This document shows positions 52,404-61,594 of a DNA stretch of 64,000 nt, piece after piece. The notes under the pieces were generated by a model. That model had not been told where the DNA came from and ran no database searches. It was given only the letters and a program-made list of their open reading frames with translations. The translations under genes were made by a program, and so were the position numbers. This DNA comes from Billgrantia ethanolica (GTDB taxonomy: Bacteria; Pseudomonadota; Gammaproteobacteria; Pseudomonadales; Halomonadaceae). The stretch spans positions 124,001 through 188,000 of the forward strand of contig NZ_JABFTX010000005.1 of assembly GCF_021404305.1 (NCBI RefSeq), given 5' to 3'. How positions within the stretch are numbered: the stretch's first letter is position 1; every line of letters begins with the position of its first letter.

Positions 52404-53675
52404 TCAGGTCTGGACGGCGACCCGGTCACGCCCCTGGCGCTTGGCTCGATAGAGCTGGTGATCGGCCTCGGCCAGCAGCGCCTCGAAGCCGGCAACGTCG
52501 TCCTGTGCGGGGTAGCTGCTGGCCACGCCGAGGCTGGCGGTGACCCGGCCCGCTTGGGTGGCGTGGGCATGAGGAATGTCGAGCGCGTGGATCTCCTTCT
52601 GGATGCGTTCGGCTACCCGTTGGGCGCCTGCCAGATTGGTCTCCGGCAGCACGCAGACGAACTCCTCGCCGCCATAGCGTGCGACCAGGTCGGAAGGACG
52701 ATGGATCACGCGGGTAAGCGAGTGGGCGACGGCTCGCAGGGTGTCGTCGCCGGCCACGTGGCCGTAGTGGTCGTTGAACTCCTTGAAATGGTCGATATCG
52801 ATGAAGATCACCGAGATGTCATGATTGCCTTGCTGGGCGCGCTGCCACTCCTGACTGAGGAAGGCATCGAAGTGGCGGCGGTTGGCAATGCCGGTCAGGC
52901 CATCCATGGTGGAGATCTGCTGCAGCTGATCGCGCTGGTCGAGACCGTGCTGGAAGGCCTGCAGCAGCCGGTCGACGCTCTCCACCAGATGCCCCAGCTC
53001 ATCGTTACCATGTACTCCCATGACCGGCTTGGACCAGCGCCCGGGCTGACTGGGGTCGGTCTCGGTGATCGCTGCGTGCACCTTGAGCAGGGGGCGGGTG
53101 ATGAACCAGTGGAAGACCAGTGCCAGCAGGGCCGCAATGGCCAGGGCCTTGGCCACGCCGAGAGAGAAGATCAACTGACTGCGATCGATGAAATCGCGGG
53201 ACAAGCTGTCGAGAGATAGCGTCAACTCCAGCTCGCCAATTGATGTGGGCGCATTGTCGGAGCCTATCTGATAGACCAGCGGTTTGCGGTAGTGGAGGAT
53301 ATCGGCGAACAGAGCCTGAACCATCCAGCTGGAGGTATCGGAGTCGTCGTGCCGACGTTCAGCCATGACGCGACCGAAATCGTCGCTGATGGTGACGCTG
53401 GCAATCCGCCCGCCGCTGAGCAGGCCTTCGGCCACCTGTGTCGCCAGTTCAGGATTGAGCTGGAAGGCCGCTTCGGCGGCAGTGCCGTGTACCAGGTCGA
53501 TACGGTAGTGCGTTTCGAGGACGATCTCGTGACGCATCGCACGGGCGTCGAGCGCCAGCTCGACGATGCCGGCAATGATGCTGAGCAGAAGTGCGATGGC
53601 CAGAGTGAGGCCGGCCTGCTTGGCGGTCAGGCTGCGTCTACCGGCCCGGCGATCCATGCCAGGAATATATTTCAC
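52404..53675 (-). CDS. Membrane diguanylate cyclase coupled to a binding-protein gene
   Basis: A 423-residue protein with two membrane helices (about 21-42 and 168-190) enclosing a periplasmic sensor domain, a HAMP-like linker (about 191-245) and a GGDEF domain. The active site GGEEF is at 335-339 and an RPSD I-site at 326-329, so it is predicted active and feedback-inhibited. The GTG start at 53675 shares a base with the stop of the upstream binding-protein gene, with GGAGG upstream. An ATG at codon 7 is possible. It likely reports what the binding protein senses. Confidence 0.85.
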   Translation of the reverse strand: MKYIPGMDRRAGRRSLTAKQAGLTLAIALLLSIIAGIVELALDARAMRHEIVLETHYRIDLVHGTAAEAAFQLNPELATQVAEGLLSGGRIASVTISDDFGRVMAERRHDDSDTSSWMVQALFADILHYRKPLVYQIGSDNAPTSIGELELTLSLDSLSRDFIDRSQLIFSLGVAKALAIAALLALVFHWFITRPLLKVHAAITETDPSQPGRWSKPVMGVHGNDELGHLVESVDRLLQAFQHGLDQRDQLQQISTMDGLTGIANRRHFDAFLSQEWQRAQQGNHDISVIFIDIDHFKEFNDHYGHVAGDDTLRAVAHSLTRVIHRPSDLVARYGGEEFVCVLPETNLAGAQRVAERIQKEIHALDIPHAHATQAGRVTASLGVASSYPAQDDVAGFEALLAEADHQLYRAKRQGRDRVAVQT

Positions 53676-55033
53676 TAGGGTACCTCCGCTTCGGCATGAA
53701 TGCGGTCGATGGCGGCCTGCAGCCGCGAGACGAACTGATCGGGAACCGAAGGGTGACAGGCGAGATAGAGATCGACCTCGTTGAAGGTGAACAGAGGGCG
53801 CAGTGACAGGTCGGCTTCGGCGGCGAGGTAGTCGGCCGCCTGTGCCCCGGTGACCCAGACGTCGATTACTCCGCTCTGCAGACGATTGACGTTTTCGCGC
53901 TCGGCGCTGGTGACGACGACGGGAATGCCTTGGCTGGCGACATATCGACCCACTGCGTCCTCACGAAAGCTGCCGACACGCAGCTCGGACAGGTCCGTCA
54001 GCGAGTCGGCTGCGATGTCGGTGTTCTCCAGGGCGAAGGCGGTCCAGGTGCTGGAGGTCAGCGGCCCGATCCAGGTGAACAGGGATTCGCGCTCGGGTGT
54101 ACGGGTCGTGGAGTAGACGCAGTGGCGTTCGCGCAGCTGGGCCTCGGTATAGGCGCGAGCCCAGGGCAGCAGGCGGAAGTCGGCCTCGAGGTCGGCGGCG
54201 TTCAGCGCCGTGCGCAGCAGCTCGGTGGACGAGCCGATGATGCTGCCGTGTTCATCCAGGTAGTTGTAGGGAGGGTACTCCTCGGTATTGAAGGCGATGG
54301 TGCCGCCGAGGATTTCACTCAGCACGCCGCCCTCGCGCAGGTTGTTCAGCGCCGCCTGCATCTTGGCCACCAGCTCGGGGTCCGTGTCCCGGTTCAGGGC
54401 GTAGTAGAGGTCGGATTCGCTGATGGTCAGGGCCGGGGTGTAGTCAGTGGTCGGCAGGCCCTCTTCATTCATCAGCCAGAAGGCCACGTCCTCGCCATAG
54501 GCCCACAGGTCGACCCGGCCCCGCTCGAGCATGCGTAGGGCACTGGCACCTGACATCGCCGCATGGATCTGGGTTTCCGGCACTCCGGCTTCCTGCAGCC
54601 GTTGGGCGCCGATGTCCTCGCGGATCACGGCAATACGGTAGTCACCGGCGATCACGTCGTCGATATCGTTCAACTGGATGCCGCTGCCGCGGCGAGCGAT
54701 CAGGGCCACCCTGTCCGTGGCAATGGGCCCCACCCACTGGAACAGCTCCTCGCGCTGTTCGGTGCGGGTGGTGGAGAACAGCACCGTGCCGGGCTCGTTG
54801 AGGGCCGTCTCGTAACCGCGGGCCCAAGGATAGAACAGCACGTCCTCGCGGGACAGGGAGGTACCGGTTTCGGCGAAGATACGTTCGAGGAGTTCGATGG
54901 ATATGCCTTCGAGTCGACCTTCCTGCCGATAATTGTAGGGTGGGTATTCCTCGGTGATGAAGGTCAGCTCCTCCAAGGCCTCTGCTGCTGAAAGCGGCAG
55001 CAGGACCAGCATCATCGTCAACCTTTTTCTCAT
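53675..55033 (-). CDS. Two-domain periplasmic solute-binding protein
   Basis: A 452-residue secreted protein with two copies of the bacterial solute-binding (SBP_bac_3) fold. EEYPPYNY occurs at 28-35 and again at 251-258, and each copy has a PWARxY segment and an STTRT element. The signal peptide ends near residue 19. The ATG at 55033 is preceded by GGGGAA. The gene is coupled to a diguanylate cyclase rather than a permease, pointing to sensing of an amino acid or related ligand. Confidence 0.85.
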   Translation of the reverse strand: MRKRLTMMLVLLPLSAAEALEELTFITEEYPPYNYRQEGRLEGISIELLERIFAETGTSLSREDVLFYPWARGYETALNEPGTVLFSTTRTEQREELFQWVGPIATDRVALIARRGSGIQLNDIDDVIAGDYRIAVIREDIGAQRLQEAGVPETQIHAAMSGASALRMLERGRVDLWAYGEDVAFWLMNEEGLPTTDYTPALTISESDLYYALNRDTDPELVAKMQAALNNLREGGVLSEILGGTIAFNTEEYPPYNYLDEHGSIIGSSTELLRTALNAADLEADFRLLPWARAYTEAQLRERHCVYSTTRTPERESLFTWIGPLTSSTWTAFALENTDIAADSLTDLSELRVGSFREDAVGRYVASQGIPVVVTSAERENVNRLQSGVIDVWVTGAQAADYLAAEADLSLRPLFTFNEVDLYLACHPSVPDQFVSRLQAAIDRIHAEAEVP

Positions 55034-55258
55034 GCGTTCCCCACCCTGCCAGCTTGTTCTTTTGATTACTGTCTGGTGACGAGAGTCACGCTGCCAAGCG
55101 TCGACTTCCTGCCAGAGGGCAGATAACAGCGCCACCGGACAAAGCTGTTTAACTCAGGTTAACAGTGATAATGCCCGGCGGTGCGTGAGAAAGGAAGGAT
55201 TCCACTCCACGCAAGACAAGCCGGCCCGAAGCCGGGCCGGCAAAATGTAGCGCACGTG
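55034..55258. other. Gap between the binding protein and sugar dehydrogenase
   Basis: 225 bases without a gene. It holds the inverted repeat-like GTTTAACTCAGGTTAACA region near 55148-55166, probably upstream of the binding-protein gene, and the terminator at 55220-55241. No promoter was recognised with confidence. Confidence 0.3.
55220..55241 (-). terminator. Hairpin after the PQQ sugar dehydrogenase
   Basis: GCCGGCCCG-AAGC-CGGGCCGGC is a nine-pair stem located 18 bases after the dehydrogenase stop. The downstream minus-strand bases (TTGTCTTG) are only partly T-rich, so termination may be moderate. Confidence 0.5.
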
Positions 55259-56395
55259 TTACTCTTCCGGTTCGAGCCGATAGAGCGTGCCGTTATCGTC
55301 ACCGATGAGGGCGTAGAGGTAACCCTCGGGGCCCTGGCGGATGTCGCGCACCGGCCCCAGCGATTCGTCGAGGAGCGCTTCCTTTTCTGTCACCTCATCG
55401 CCGTTCACTTCGAGGCGATAGATTTGACCGCTCTCCAGGCCGCCCACCAGCAGGTTGCCCTGCCACTGCGGGTAGCGTTCACCGTCGACCACGGCCAGGC
55501 CTGCAGGAGAGACGTCCGAGGAGAAGCGATGCACGGGCTCGATGACCTCCTCGTCGGTGAACAGCTCACCGCTGGCGATGTCGTCGAGCAGGTCCGCGCC
55601 GGCGGCTTCCTCGCTGTCGTCGTCCTCCGGCCAGCCGTGATTCTCGCCGCTGCGAATGCGCATGAGCTCGTCATGTCCGTTGCCGCGGGCTTCCACGGCC
55701 CAGACGTCGCCTCTATCGCGATCCACGGCCAGCCCCAGCACGTGGCGATGGCCCCAGGAGTAGATCTCCGGCAGGTAGCCCACGTCCTCGAAGCGAGGAT
55801 TGTCCTCGGGTGCCAGACCCTGAGGGCCGAGCCGCAGGATCGAGCCGGCGTGATCGTTGGTGTCCTGGGCCCGTTCGGGCGAGTCGCGGTCGCCGACCGA
55901 CATCAGCAGGGTGTCGTCGCCCATCCAGGCCAGGCGTGAGCCGGCATGGGGGCCGGGCTCGGAGCGACGGTTCTCCTCGAACAGCTCTTCCACGTCCGTC
56001 AGCCGATTGCCGGCCAGGCGACCGCGGGCCAGGGCCGTGGCGGTGGAGTCGGCGTCGCCACTGGCATAGGTGAAGTAGATCCAGCCGGTATCGGGATAGT
56101 CGGGCGAGGCGGCAATGTCGAGCAGCCCGCCCTGGTCGTCGCTCTGAATGCCGGGCAAGTCGTCGATCGTCTCCCTTTCGTCGTTGTAGAAGGTCTGAAT
56201 CCGCCCGCCGCGCTCGCTGACCAAGTAGAGGCCACCAGGCAAGATAGCCACACCCCAGGGGCGCTCCAGCTCTTCCGCCACCGCTACCAGCCTCAGCGTC
56301 TGATGCTCGGTCGTCAATGTCACTTCGTCGGCGCTCGTTGCCGTGGCGAGCACGGCCAGTGCCAGCAGGGGGGTACCGCTCCAGCGTCCTTTCAT
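55259..56395 (-). CDS. PQQ-dependent aldose sugar dehydrogenase
   Basis: A 378-residue periplasmic beta-propeller of the soluble glucose/sorbosone dehydrogenase (YliI/Asd) type. The signal peptide ends near residue 22. RPWGVAILPGG near 45-55, the DDQGGLLDIA region and YSWGHRHVLGLA near 216-227 belong to the PQQ site. It oxidises aldose sugars to lactones, passing electrons to the respiratory chain. It depends on the PQQ made by pqqA-F in this window, although it is 20 kb away. Confidence 0.88.
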   Translation of the reverse strand: MKGRWSGTPLLALAVLATATSADEVTLTTEHQTLRLVAVAEELERPWGVAILPGGLYLVSERGGRIQTFYNDERETIDDLPGIQSDDQGGLLDIAASPDYPDTGWIYFTYASGDADSTATALARGRLAGNRLTDVEELFEENRRSEPGPHAGSRLAWMGDDTLLMSVGDRDSPERAQDTNDHAGSILRLGPQGLAPEDNPRFEDVGYLPEIYSWGHRHVLGLAVDRDRGDVWAVEARGNGHDELMRIRSGENHGWPEDDDSEEAAGADLLDDIASGELFTDEEVIEPVHRFSSDVSPAGLAVVDGERYPQWQGNLLVGGLESGQIYRLEVNGDEVTEKEALLDESLGPVRDIRQGPEGYLYALIGDDNGTLYRLEPEE

Positions 56396-56516
56396 GATTC
56401 ACCTCCAGTCCATGTGTGACCCTCAGTGTAGTGAAAGCCGCCCCAGCGTCATTTTTGCGTCGGATTGCTGGTAGGCTAGCGCTTCGGGAAGGTCCCGCAG
56501 GCATGAGGAGAGTGGG

Positions 56517-57905
56517 ATGAGCGTGATACCGGCGGCCAGCAGTGCTGGCGCCAGGCAGCGGGCATCGAAGAAGGAGATCCTGGGCTGGGCGATGTTCGAT
56601 TTCGCCAACCAGGCCTATACGCTGCTGATCATCACCGTGGTGTTCGGCGAGCTGTTCACTACCGTCATCGTCGGGGATCGCGGCGACGGCTTTCGTCTTG
56701 CCAACCTGCTGTGGAGCCTGGCTCTGGCGACGAGCTATCTGCTGGTGGTGATCACCGCACCGCTGTGCGGCGCGGTGATGGACTACCAGGCGGCCAAGAA
56801 GCGCTTCCTGTTCATCAGTTACATCGCCACCGTGATTGCTACGGCGCTGCTCTATTTCGTGGCCCCGGGCTACGTCATGCTGGGCGTGCTGCTGATCGTG
56901 GTGTCCAACTATGCCTACTCCATGGGCGAGTCGTTCATTGCCGCCTTTCTGCCCGACCTCGGCCCGCCGCAGGATCTGGGCAAGATCTCCGGTTTCGGCT
57001 GGGCGCTGGGCTACGTCGGCGGTCTGTTCGCAGCTGGCTTCACGCTGGTGGTGCTGGGGGAGGCCAGTGCCGACAACTTCGAGCGTATACGCTGGGTCGG
57101 CCCCTTTGCCGCAGCGTTCTTCCTCATCACCGCCATTCCCACCTTTGTGTGGCTGAAGGAGCGCGGCACGCCTCAGCCGCACCGCAAGCGCTATCGGGAG
57201 ATCGCCTGGGAGCGGGTCTCCACCACGCTCCATGAGCTGCGGCGTTTTCGCGATCTGGGCATCTTCCTGGTGTCGCTGCTGTTCTCCATGGCCGGGGTCT
57301 ACATCATCATCGCCTTCGCCTTCATCTACGGCGCCCAGGTGATCGGCTGGGACGAGGCGGTGCGCAACATCATGTTCATCATCGTGCAGATCACGGCGGC
57401 CGCCGGCGCGCTGGGCTTCGGCTTCATCCAGGATCGCATCGGCACCAAGTTCACCTACCAGCTGACCCTGCTGCTGTGGGTGGCGGCGATTCTGGCCATC
57501 TGGGCCACACCGGAGGTCACCGCCTTCCTCAATGCCGCCTTCGGCCTCGACTGGGAGGCCCAGCACCTGTTCCTGTTCGTCGGCTGTCTGGCGGGGCTCT
57601 CACTGGGCTCCAGCCAGTCGGCCAGCCGCGCCCTGGTCGGGCTGTTTTCGCCGACGCGCAAGGCCGCCGAGTTCTTCGGTTTCTGGGGGCTGGCCAACAA
57701 GCTGGCCGGGGTCTTCGGCATCATCGCGCTCGGACTGCTGCAATCCGTGGTGGGGCTCCAGGCGTCGATCCTGTTGTGCGCGGCGCTGTTCATCGTAGCC
57801 ATGCTCATCTGCCTGGCGGTCGACCAGGCCCGCGGGCAGCAGGCGGCGGCCGAATGGGAGGCGCATAACGGCGTCTCTGTGACCGACAAGGAAGCAACGA
57901 CATGA
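56517..57905 (+). CDS. UMF1-type MFS permease
   Basis: A 462-residue, 12-segment membrane protein of the UMF1/Atg22 group in the major facilitator superfamily. ILGWAMFDFANQAYT near 21-35 and NYAYSMGESFIAAFLPDLG near 131-149 are the group's hallmarks. Substrate unknown; relatives move amino acids or peptides. It is followed after a four-base overlap by a TSUP gene. Confidence 0.85.
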   Translation: MSVIPAASSAGARQRASKKEILGWAMFDFANQAYTLLIITVVFGELFTTVIVGDRGDGFRLANLLWSLALATSYLLVVITAPLCGAVMDYQAAKKRFLFISYIATVIATALLYFVAPGYVMLGVLLIVVSNYAYSMGESFIAAFLPDLGPPQDLGKISGFGWALGYVGGLFAAGFTLVVLGEASADNFERIRWVGPFAAAFFLITAIPTFVWLKERGTPQPHRKRYREIAWERVSTTLHELRRFRDLGIFLVSLLFSMAGVYIIIAFAFIYGAQVIGWDEAVRNIMFIIVQITAAAGALGFGFIQDRIGTKFTYQLTLLLWVAAILAIWATPEVTAFLNAAFGLDWEAQHLFLFVGCLAGLSLGSSQSASRALVGLFSPTRKAAEFFGFWGLANKLAGVFGIIALGLLQSVVGLQASILLCAALFIVAMLICLAVDQARGQQAAAEWEAHNGVSVTDKEATT

Positions 57906-58651
57906 CGCTCGATTTCCTGCTGCTGGCACTGGTCGCGTTCACCTTCGTCGTGGCCGGCCTGGTCAAGGGAGTGATCGGCATGGGCATGCCCACGGTGTCG
58001 CTGGCGCTGCTCGCGGCCACGGTGGGCCTGCCCTCGGCCATGGCGCTGCTGCTGGCCCCCACCATCATCACCAACGTCTGGCAGGCACTGGTGGGGGGCT
58101 ACCTGAAGCAGATCGTATGGCGCCTGTGGCCCTTCCTGCTGGCGTCGGTGGTCACCGTGTGGCTGGGCGTGGCCGTTCTGGCCCGGGTCGACGTGCGCTG
58201 GCTCTCGGGGCTGCTCGGAGTGCTGATCGCCTTCTACGCCCTGGCCGGGCTGTTCAACCTCGGCCTGGGCAAGCTGGTCAGCCGCGGCCGGCATGCCGCG
58301 CCGGTCAACGGGGCGCTGACCGGCCTGCTCACCGGCATGACCGGCTCCTCGGTGTTTCCCGGTGTGGCCTACCTGCAGTCTCTCGGCCTGCCGCGGGACA
58401 TGCTGATCCAGGCCATGGGGGTGCTGTTCGTGGTCACTACCATGGCTCTCGGTCTCTCCATGGGCGGCCAGCGCCTGCTCAGCGTGGAGCTGGGCCTGCT
58501 ATCGCTGGGAGCGGTAGTACCGGCTCTGGTAGGCATGCAGCTTGGTCAGCGGCTGCGTCAACGGCTCTCGGAAACCACCTTCCGGCGGATCTTTCTGAGC
58601 GGCCTGCTGGCCATGGGGGGCTACCTGCTGGCACGGTCGCTACTCGGCTAG
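57902..58651 (+). CDS. TSUP-family (TauE/SafE) anion permease
   Basis: A 249-residue membrane protein with about seven hydrophobic segments. VVAGLVKGVIGMGMPTVS near 16-33 and LTGMTGSSVFPGVAYL near 142-157 mark the TauE/SafE family, which carries sulfite, sulfonate or organic acids. The start overlaps the MFS gene (ATGA). Substrate unknown. Confidence 0.85.
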   Translation: MTLDFLLLALVAFTFVVAGLVKGVIGMGMPTVSLALLAATVGLPSAMALLLAPTIITNVWQALVGGYLKQIVWRLWPFLLASVVTVWLGVAVLARVDVRWLSGLLGVLIAFYALAGLFNLGLGKLVSRGRHAAPVNGALTGLLTGMTGSSVFPGVAYLQSLGLPRDMLIQAMGVLFVVTTMALGLSMGGQRLLSVELGLLSLGAVVPALVGMQLGQRLRQRLSETTFRRIFLSGLLAMGGYLLARSLLG

Positions 58652-58671
58652 GCGGGTAGCGACCGCTTGCT

Positions 58672-59904
58672 TCACTCGGCCAGGAACGCGCGGATGCGAT
58701 CACCTGCCTGATCGATGCCGAGGACACCATCCAGGTGGCCACGCTTGCCTTCGAGGGTCACCAGTTCCACGTCAGCGCCACCGGCTTCGATCATCTCGGC
58801 GGTCTTGCGTATGCCTTGCGGAGCGAAGACCAGATCGTTCTCGCTGTAGAGGATCAGGGTGGGTGCCTCGATGCGGGCGAGCCCCTCTTCCAGGCTTTCG
58901 CCGTGGCCGGCGATGAACGCCTGGTTGGCCTTGACCAAATAGAGCAGGTGGTTGGCGTCAGCCAGTTCGGCACGGGCCGCAGCGATGTCGTCGAGCGTCT
59001 GCTCGATGGCGTAGCGCGCGTCGAGCTCACGGGCCGGATCGGCATCCTCGTCGGCCCAGCTGCGGTCGAAAGTCTCGTTGGCCCAGAGCCAGTGGTTGGC
59101 GTTCAGCGTCACCAGCTTGAGCGCTTCGCGCAGCCCGTCCAGTGGCGGCTCGCCGTCATAGTAGTCGCCTTCGTTCCAGTTGGCGTCCAGGCGAATGGGG
59201 GCAGCCCAGGCGCTCAGGGTCGCCAGCAGCCAGGGATCGGCAGCGCCACCGCCGATCACCGGAATCAGCCGCTCGACCCGCTCGGGATAGGCGCTGGCCC
59301 ACTCGTAGGCCTGCAGCGCTCCCATGGAAGGCCCCATCACGGCATGCAGCCGTTCGATGCCCTGGCTCTCGAGCAGGGCCTTCTGTACCTCGACGAAGTC
59401 GCGAATGGTGACCAGCGGAAAGTCGGTGCCCCAGGGCTCGCCGGTCTCGGGGTTGGGCGTGGCCGGTCCGGTGGTGGTGACGTTGGGGTCGTGGGCGTTG
59501 AGGTTGACCAGGGTGTCCGAGGCGATGATGTAGTACTCGTCGGTATCCAGTGGCTTGCCGGGACCGATGATGGCATCCCAGTAGCCGGGTGCCGCATCGT
59601 CTTCGGCGTAGCGGCCCGCGGCATGGCTGGTGCCGGAGAAGAAGTGGGTGATCAGGATGACGTTGTCCTTCTCCTCGTTGAGGGTGCCGTAGGCCTCCCA
59701 GCCGATGCGCACCGGCGCGATGGTGTCGCCGCCGATGGTGGTGTATTCGTCCATTTCGAAGACTTGCTTTTCCACCATTCCGTCCCATGCCGCCAGCGGC
59801 ATGCTGGCCAGCAGGGCCGTGATCATGGCGGCACCGATCAGCGTCGGGGCAAGAGGGGAATGGCGCTGGGCAATCATGGTCGAATGTTCGATGCGGTCGT
59901 GCAT
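58672..59904 (-). CDS. Exported MetX-like alpha/beta hydrolase
   Basis: A 410-residue alpha/beta hydrolase of the homoserine O-acetyltransferase (MetX) family. The nucleophile is Ser193 in GPSMGALQAYEWA. A catalytic Asp lies in ENDLVFAP and a His in KRGHLDG. It starts with a hydrophobic segment (about 20-39) that looks like a signal peptide, unlike cytosolic MetX. Together with VFEMDEYTTIGGD instead of the usual core, a secreted hydrolase role is more likely than methionine synthesis. AAGGAT precedes the ATG at 59904. Confidence 0.8.
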   Translation of the reverse strand: MHDRIEHSTMIAQRHSPLAPTLIGAAMITALLASMPLAAWDGMVEKQVFEMDEYTTIGGDTIAPVRIGWEAYGTLNEEKDNVILITHFFSGTSHAAGRYAEDDAAPGYWDAIIGPGKPLDTDEYYIIASDTLVNLNAHDPNVTTTGPATPNPETGEPWGTDFPLVTIRDFVEVQKALLESQGIERLHAVMGPSMGALQAYEWASAYPERVERLIPVIGGGAADPWLLATLSAWAAPIRLDANWNEGDYYDGEPPLDGLREALKLVTLNANHWLWANETFDRSWADEDADPARELDARYAIEQTLDDIAAARAELADANHLLYLVKANQAFIAGHGESLEEGLARIEAPTLILYSENDLVFAPQGIRKTAEMIEAGGADVELVTLEGKRGHLDGVLGIDQAGDRIRAFLAE

Positions 59905-60069
59905 GTGGCTATCCTTGTCGTTATTGAATAGATGGACGTTATTGAATCGATAGATGTCTTGAAGCGACAGTCGTCGAAGCGCAGCCAAGGGAGGCGCAGC
60001 GCCGTTCAGTACAGACAGCCAGACCCAAAGTGTCAAAGCGGGCGAAGCCTGCCAATCGGGGGAAAAGAC
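59905..60069. other. Divergent gap with an 11-bp direct repeat
   Basis: 165 bases between the hydrolase and the aspartyl protease. An 11-bp direct repeat CGTTATTGAAT occurs at 59919-59929 and 59937-59947, spaced 18 bases start to start, next to the hydrolase start. This suits a regulator binding in tandem. GGGGAAAAG precedes the protease gene. Confidence 0.4.
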
Positions 60070-60597
60070 ATGAACCGACAGAACGGTTCTATCAGGCGTG
60101 CCGGCATGGGCATGATGCTGCTGTTCTGGGTATCGTTCATCGGCGTTGGCAGCTGGTGGTTCCACGGGTTTCTCGAGCAACAGCGCAATCCCAACGCGCA
60201 CCTGGTCAACGCCGTGACCGGCTCCGACGAGCCAATCGTGCTGGAGCGCAACCGCTCCGGCCACTTCGTCGCCACCGGGCGTATCAACGGCGAGCCGATC
60301 GAGTTCCTGCTCGATACCGGTGCCACCTACGTGGCCGTTCCCGCCGAGTTTGCCGAGCGGCTTGGCCTGCAAAGTGCCGGTTCGGCCTGGTTCAACACCG
60401 CCAACGGACGTGTTCGCGGGGACCTCACCCGACTCGACGAGGTCAGTCTGGGCGGCTTCACAGCCACTAACGTCAATGGCTCCATCAGCCCCGGGCTCGA
60501 GGGCGAGGTGGCGCTGCTGGGGATGAGCTTCCTCAATCGTTTCGACATCGAGATTCGCGATGCCCGCATGATACTGCGCCCGGCGCAGCAGCCCTGA
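60070..60597 (+). CDS. Retropepsin-like aspartyl protease, membrane-anchored
   Basis: A 175-residue protein with an N-terminal membrane segment (about 12-32) and a single-domain aspartyl protease of the TIGR02281 clan AA type. The catalytic DTGAT is at 82-86, and a second LDEVSLGGF segment and LLGMSFLNRF near 151-160 fit the fold. It is probably active as a dimer in the periplasm. It lies seven bases before the YihY gene. Confidence 0.82.
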   Translation: MNRQNGSIRRAGMGMMLLFWVSFIGVGSWWFHGFLEQQRNPNAHLVNAVTGSDEPIVLERNRSGHFVATGRINGEPIEFLLDTGATYVAVPAEFAERLGLQSAGSAWFNTANGRVRGDLTRLDEVSLGGFTATNVNGSISPGLEGEVALLGMSFLNRFDIEIRDARMILRPAQQP

Positions 60598-60604
60598 GGA
60601 TGTC

Positions 60605-61594
60605 ATGGCAAAGGAACTGAGAGGCCGCAAGGCCGGCAAGCCGAACCAGATACCCGCTCCGGGGTGGCTGGACGTGATCTGGCGGGTCAAGGAGCAGCTG
60701 GCGGACGACCACGTCAACATGCTGGCAGCCGGCATCGCCTTCTATTCGCTGCTATCGCTGTTTCCCGCCATGGCGGCGGTCATCTCGCTGTGGGCACTGG
60801 CCTTCGATCCGGTGGAGCTGGCCGAGCAGATCGCTGAGCTCGGCCGTTTCATGCCGCCCGGTGGAGCTCGCTTGATTACCGAGCAGGCCGAGGAGGTCGG
60901 CGCCAATACCGATACTGGACTCAGTCTGACGGCACTGCTCGGTCTGGCGGTGGCGATGTTCGTGGCATCCAAGGGGGTGCGCGGCCTGCTGGTCGGACTC
61001 AACGTGGTGTATGGCGAGGAGGAGCGGCGCGGCTTCGTGCATCGCATGCTGGTAGTGGCCACGCTGACTCTCGGGCTGATCGTGATCTCGCTCGGGGCGA
61101 TCGGTGTCGTTGCGCTATTTCCACTGGTCGTCGGCTGGCTGGCCCTGGAGGGGCCCGTGGTCACCTTGATCAACTGGCTACGCTGGCCGGCCCTGCTGCT
61201 GTTGATGATGTTCGTGATCGCGGTGCTCTATCGCTACGGCCCCTATCGCAGCTCGCCGCGCTGGGAGTGGGTCAGCGTGGGCACCCTGGTGGCCACGCTA
61301 CTGTGGCTGCTTGGCTCAGGCGGTCTGTCGCTCTACGTGAGCCAGTTCGCCAACATGGACGAGCTGTATGGCTCGCTCGGGGCGGTGGTGATCCTGATGC
61401 TGTGGTTCTGGCTCTCCTCGTTCGTCGTATTGCTGGGCGCCGAGATCAACGCTGAAATGGAGCGTCAAACCAAGCGCGATACCACCGTGGGCGAACCCCG
61501 GCCCATGGGCGAGCGGGGCGCCTATGCCGCCGACACGCTGGGGCCGAGGCGCCCTTGGCAGCGCAACAAGCGACAGCAGGGAGAGGAATCATGA
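60605..61594 (+). CDS. YihY/BrkB-family membrane protein
   Basis: A 329-residue inner-membrane protein of the YihY/virulence factor BrkB family, with about six hydrophobic segments. MLAAGIAFYSLLSLFPAMAAVIS near 40-62 (quoted in part) and ANMDELYGSLGAVVILMLWFWLSS near 248-271 mark it. Its role is unknown; the family is often called an uncharacterised permease. It overlaps the next gene by four bases (ATGA). Confidence 0.85.
   Translation: MAKELRGRKAGKPNQIPAPGWLDVIWRVKEQLADDHVNMLAAGIAFYSLLSLFPAMAAVISLWALAFDPVELAEQIAELGRFMPPGGARLITEQAEEVGANTDTGLSLTALLGLAVAMFVASKGVRGLLVGLNVVYGEEERRGFVHRMLVVATLTLGLIVISLGAIGVVALFPLVVGWLALEGPVVTLINWLRWPALLLLMMFVIAVLYRYGPYRSSPRWEWVSVGTLVATLLWLLGSGGLSLYVSQFANMDELYGSLGAVVILMLWFWLSSFVVLLGAEINAEMERQTKRDTTVGEPRPMGERGAYAADTLGPRRPWQRNKRQQGEES

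Noticed and set aside
59905..60735. Longer in-frame start for the MetX-like gene
   Set aside because: It would overlap the aspartyl protease gene on the opposite strand, and the added part is not protein-like. The ATG at 59904 has a good Shine-Dalgarno.
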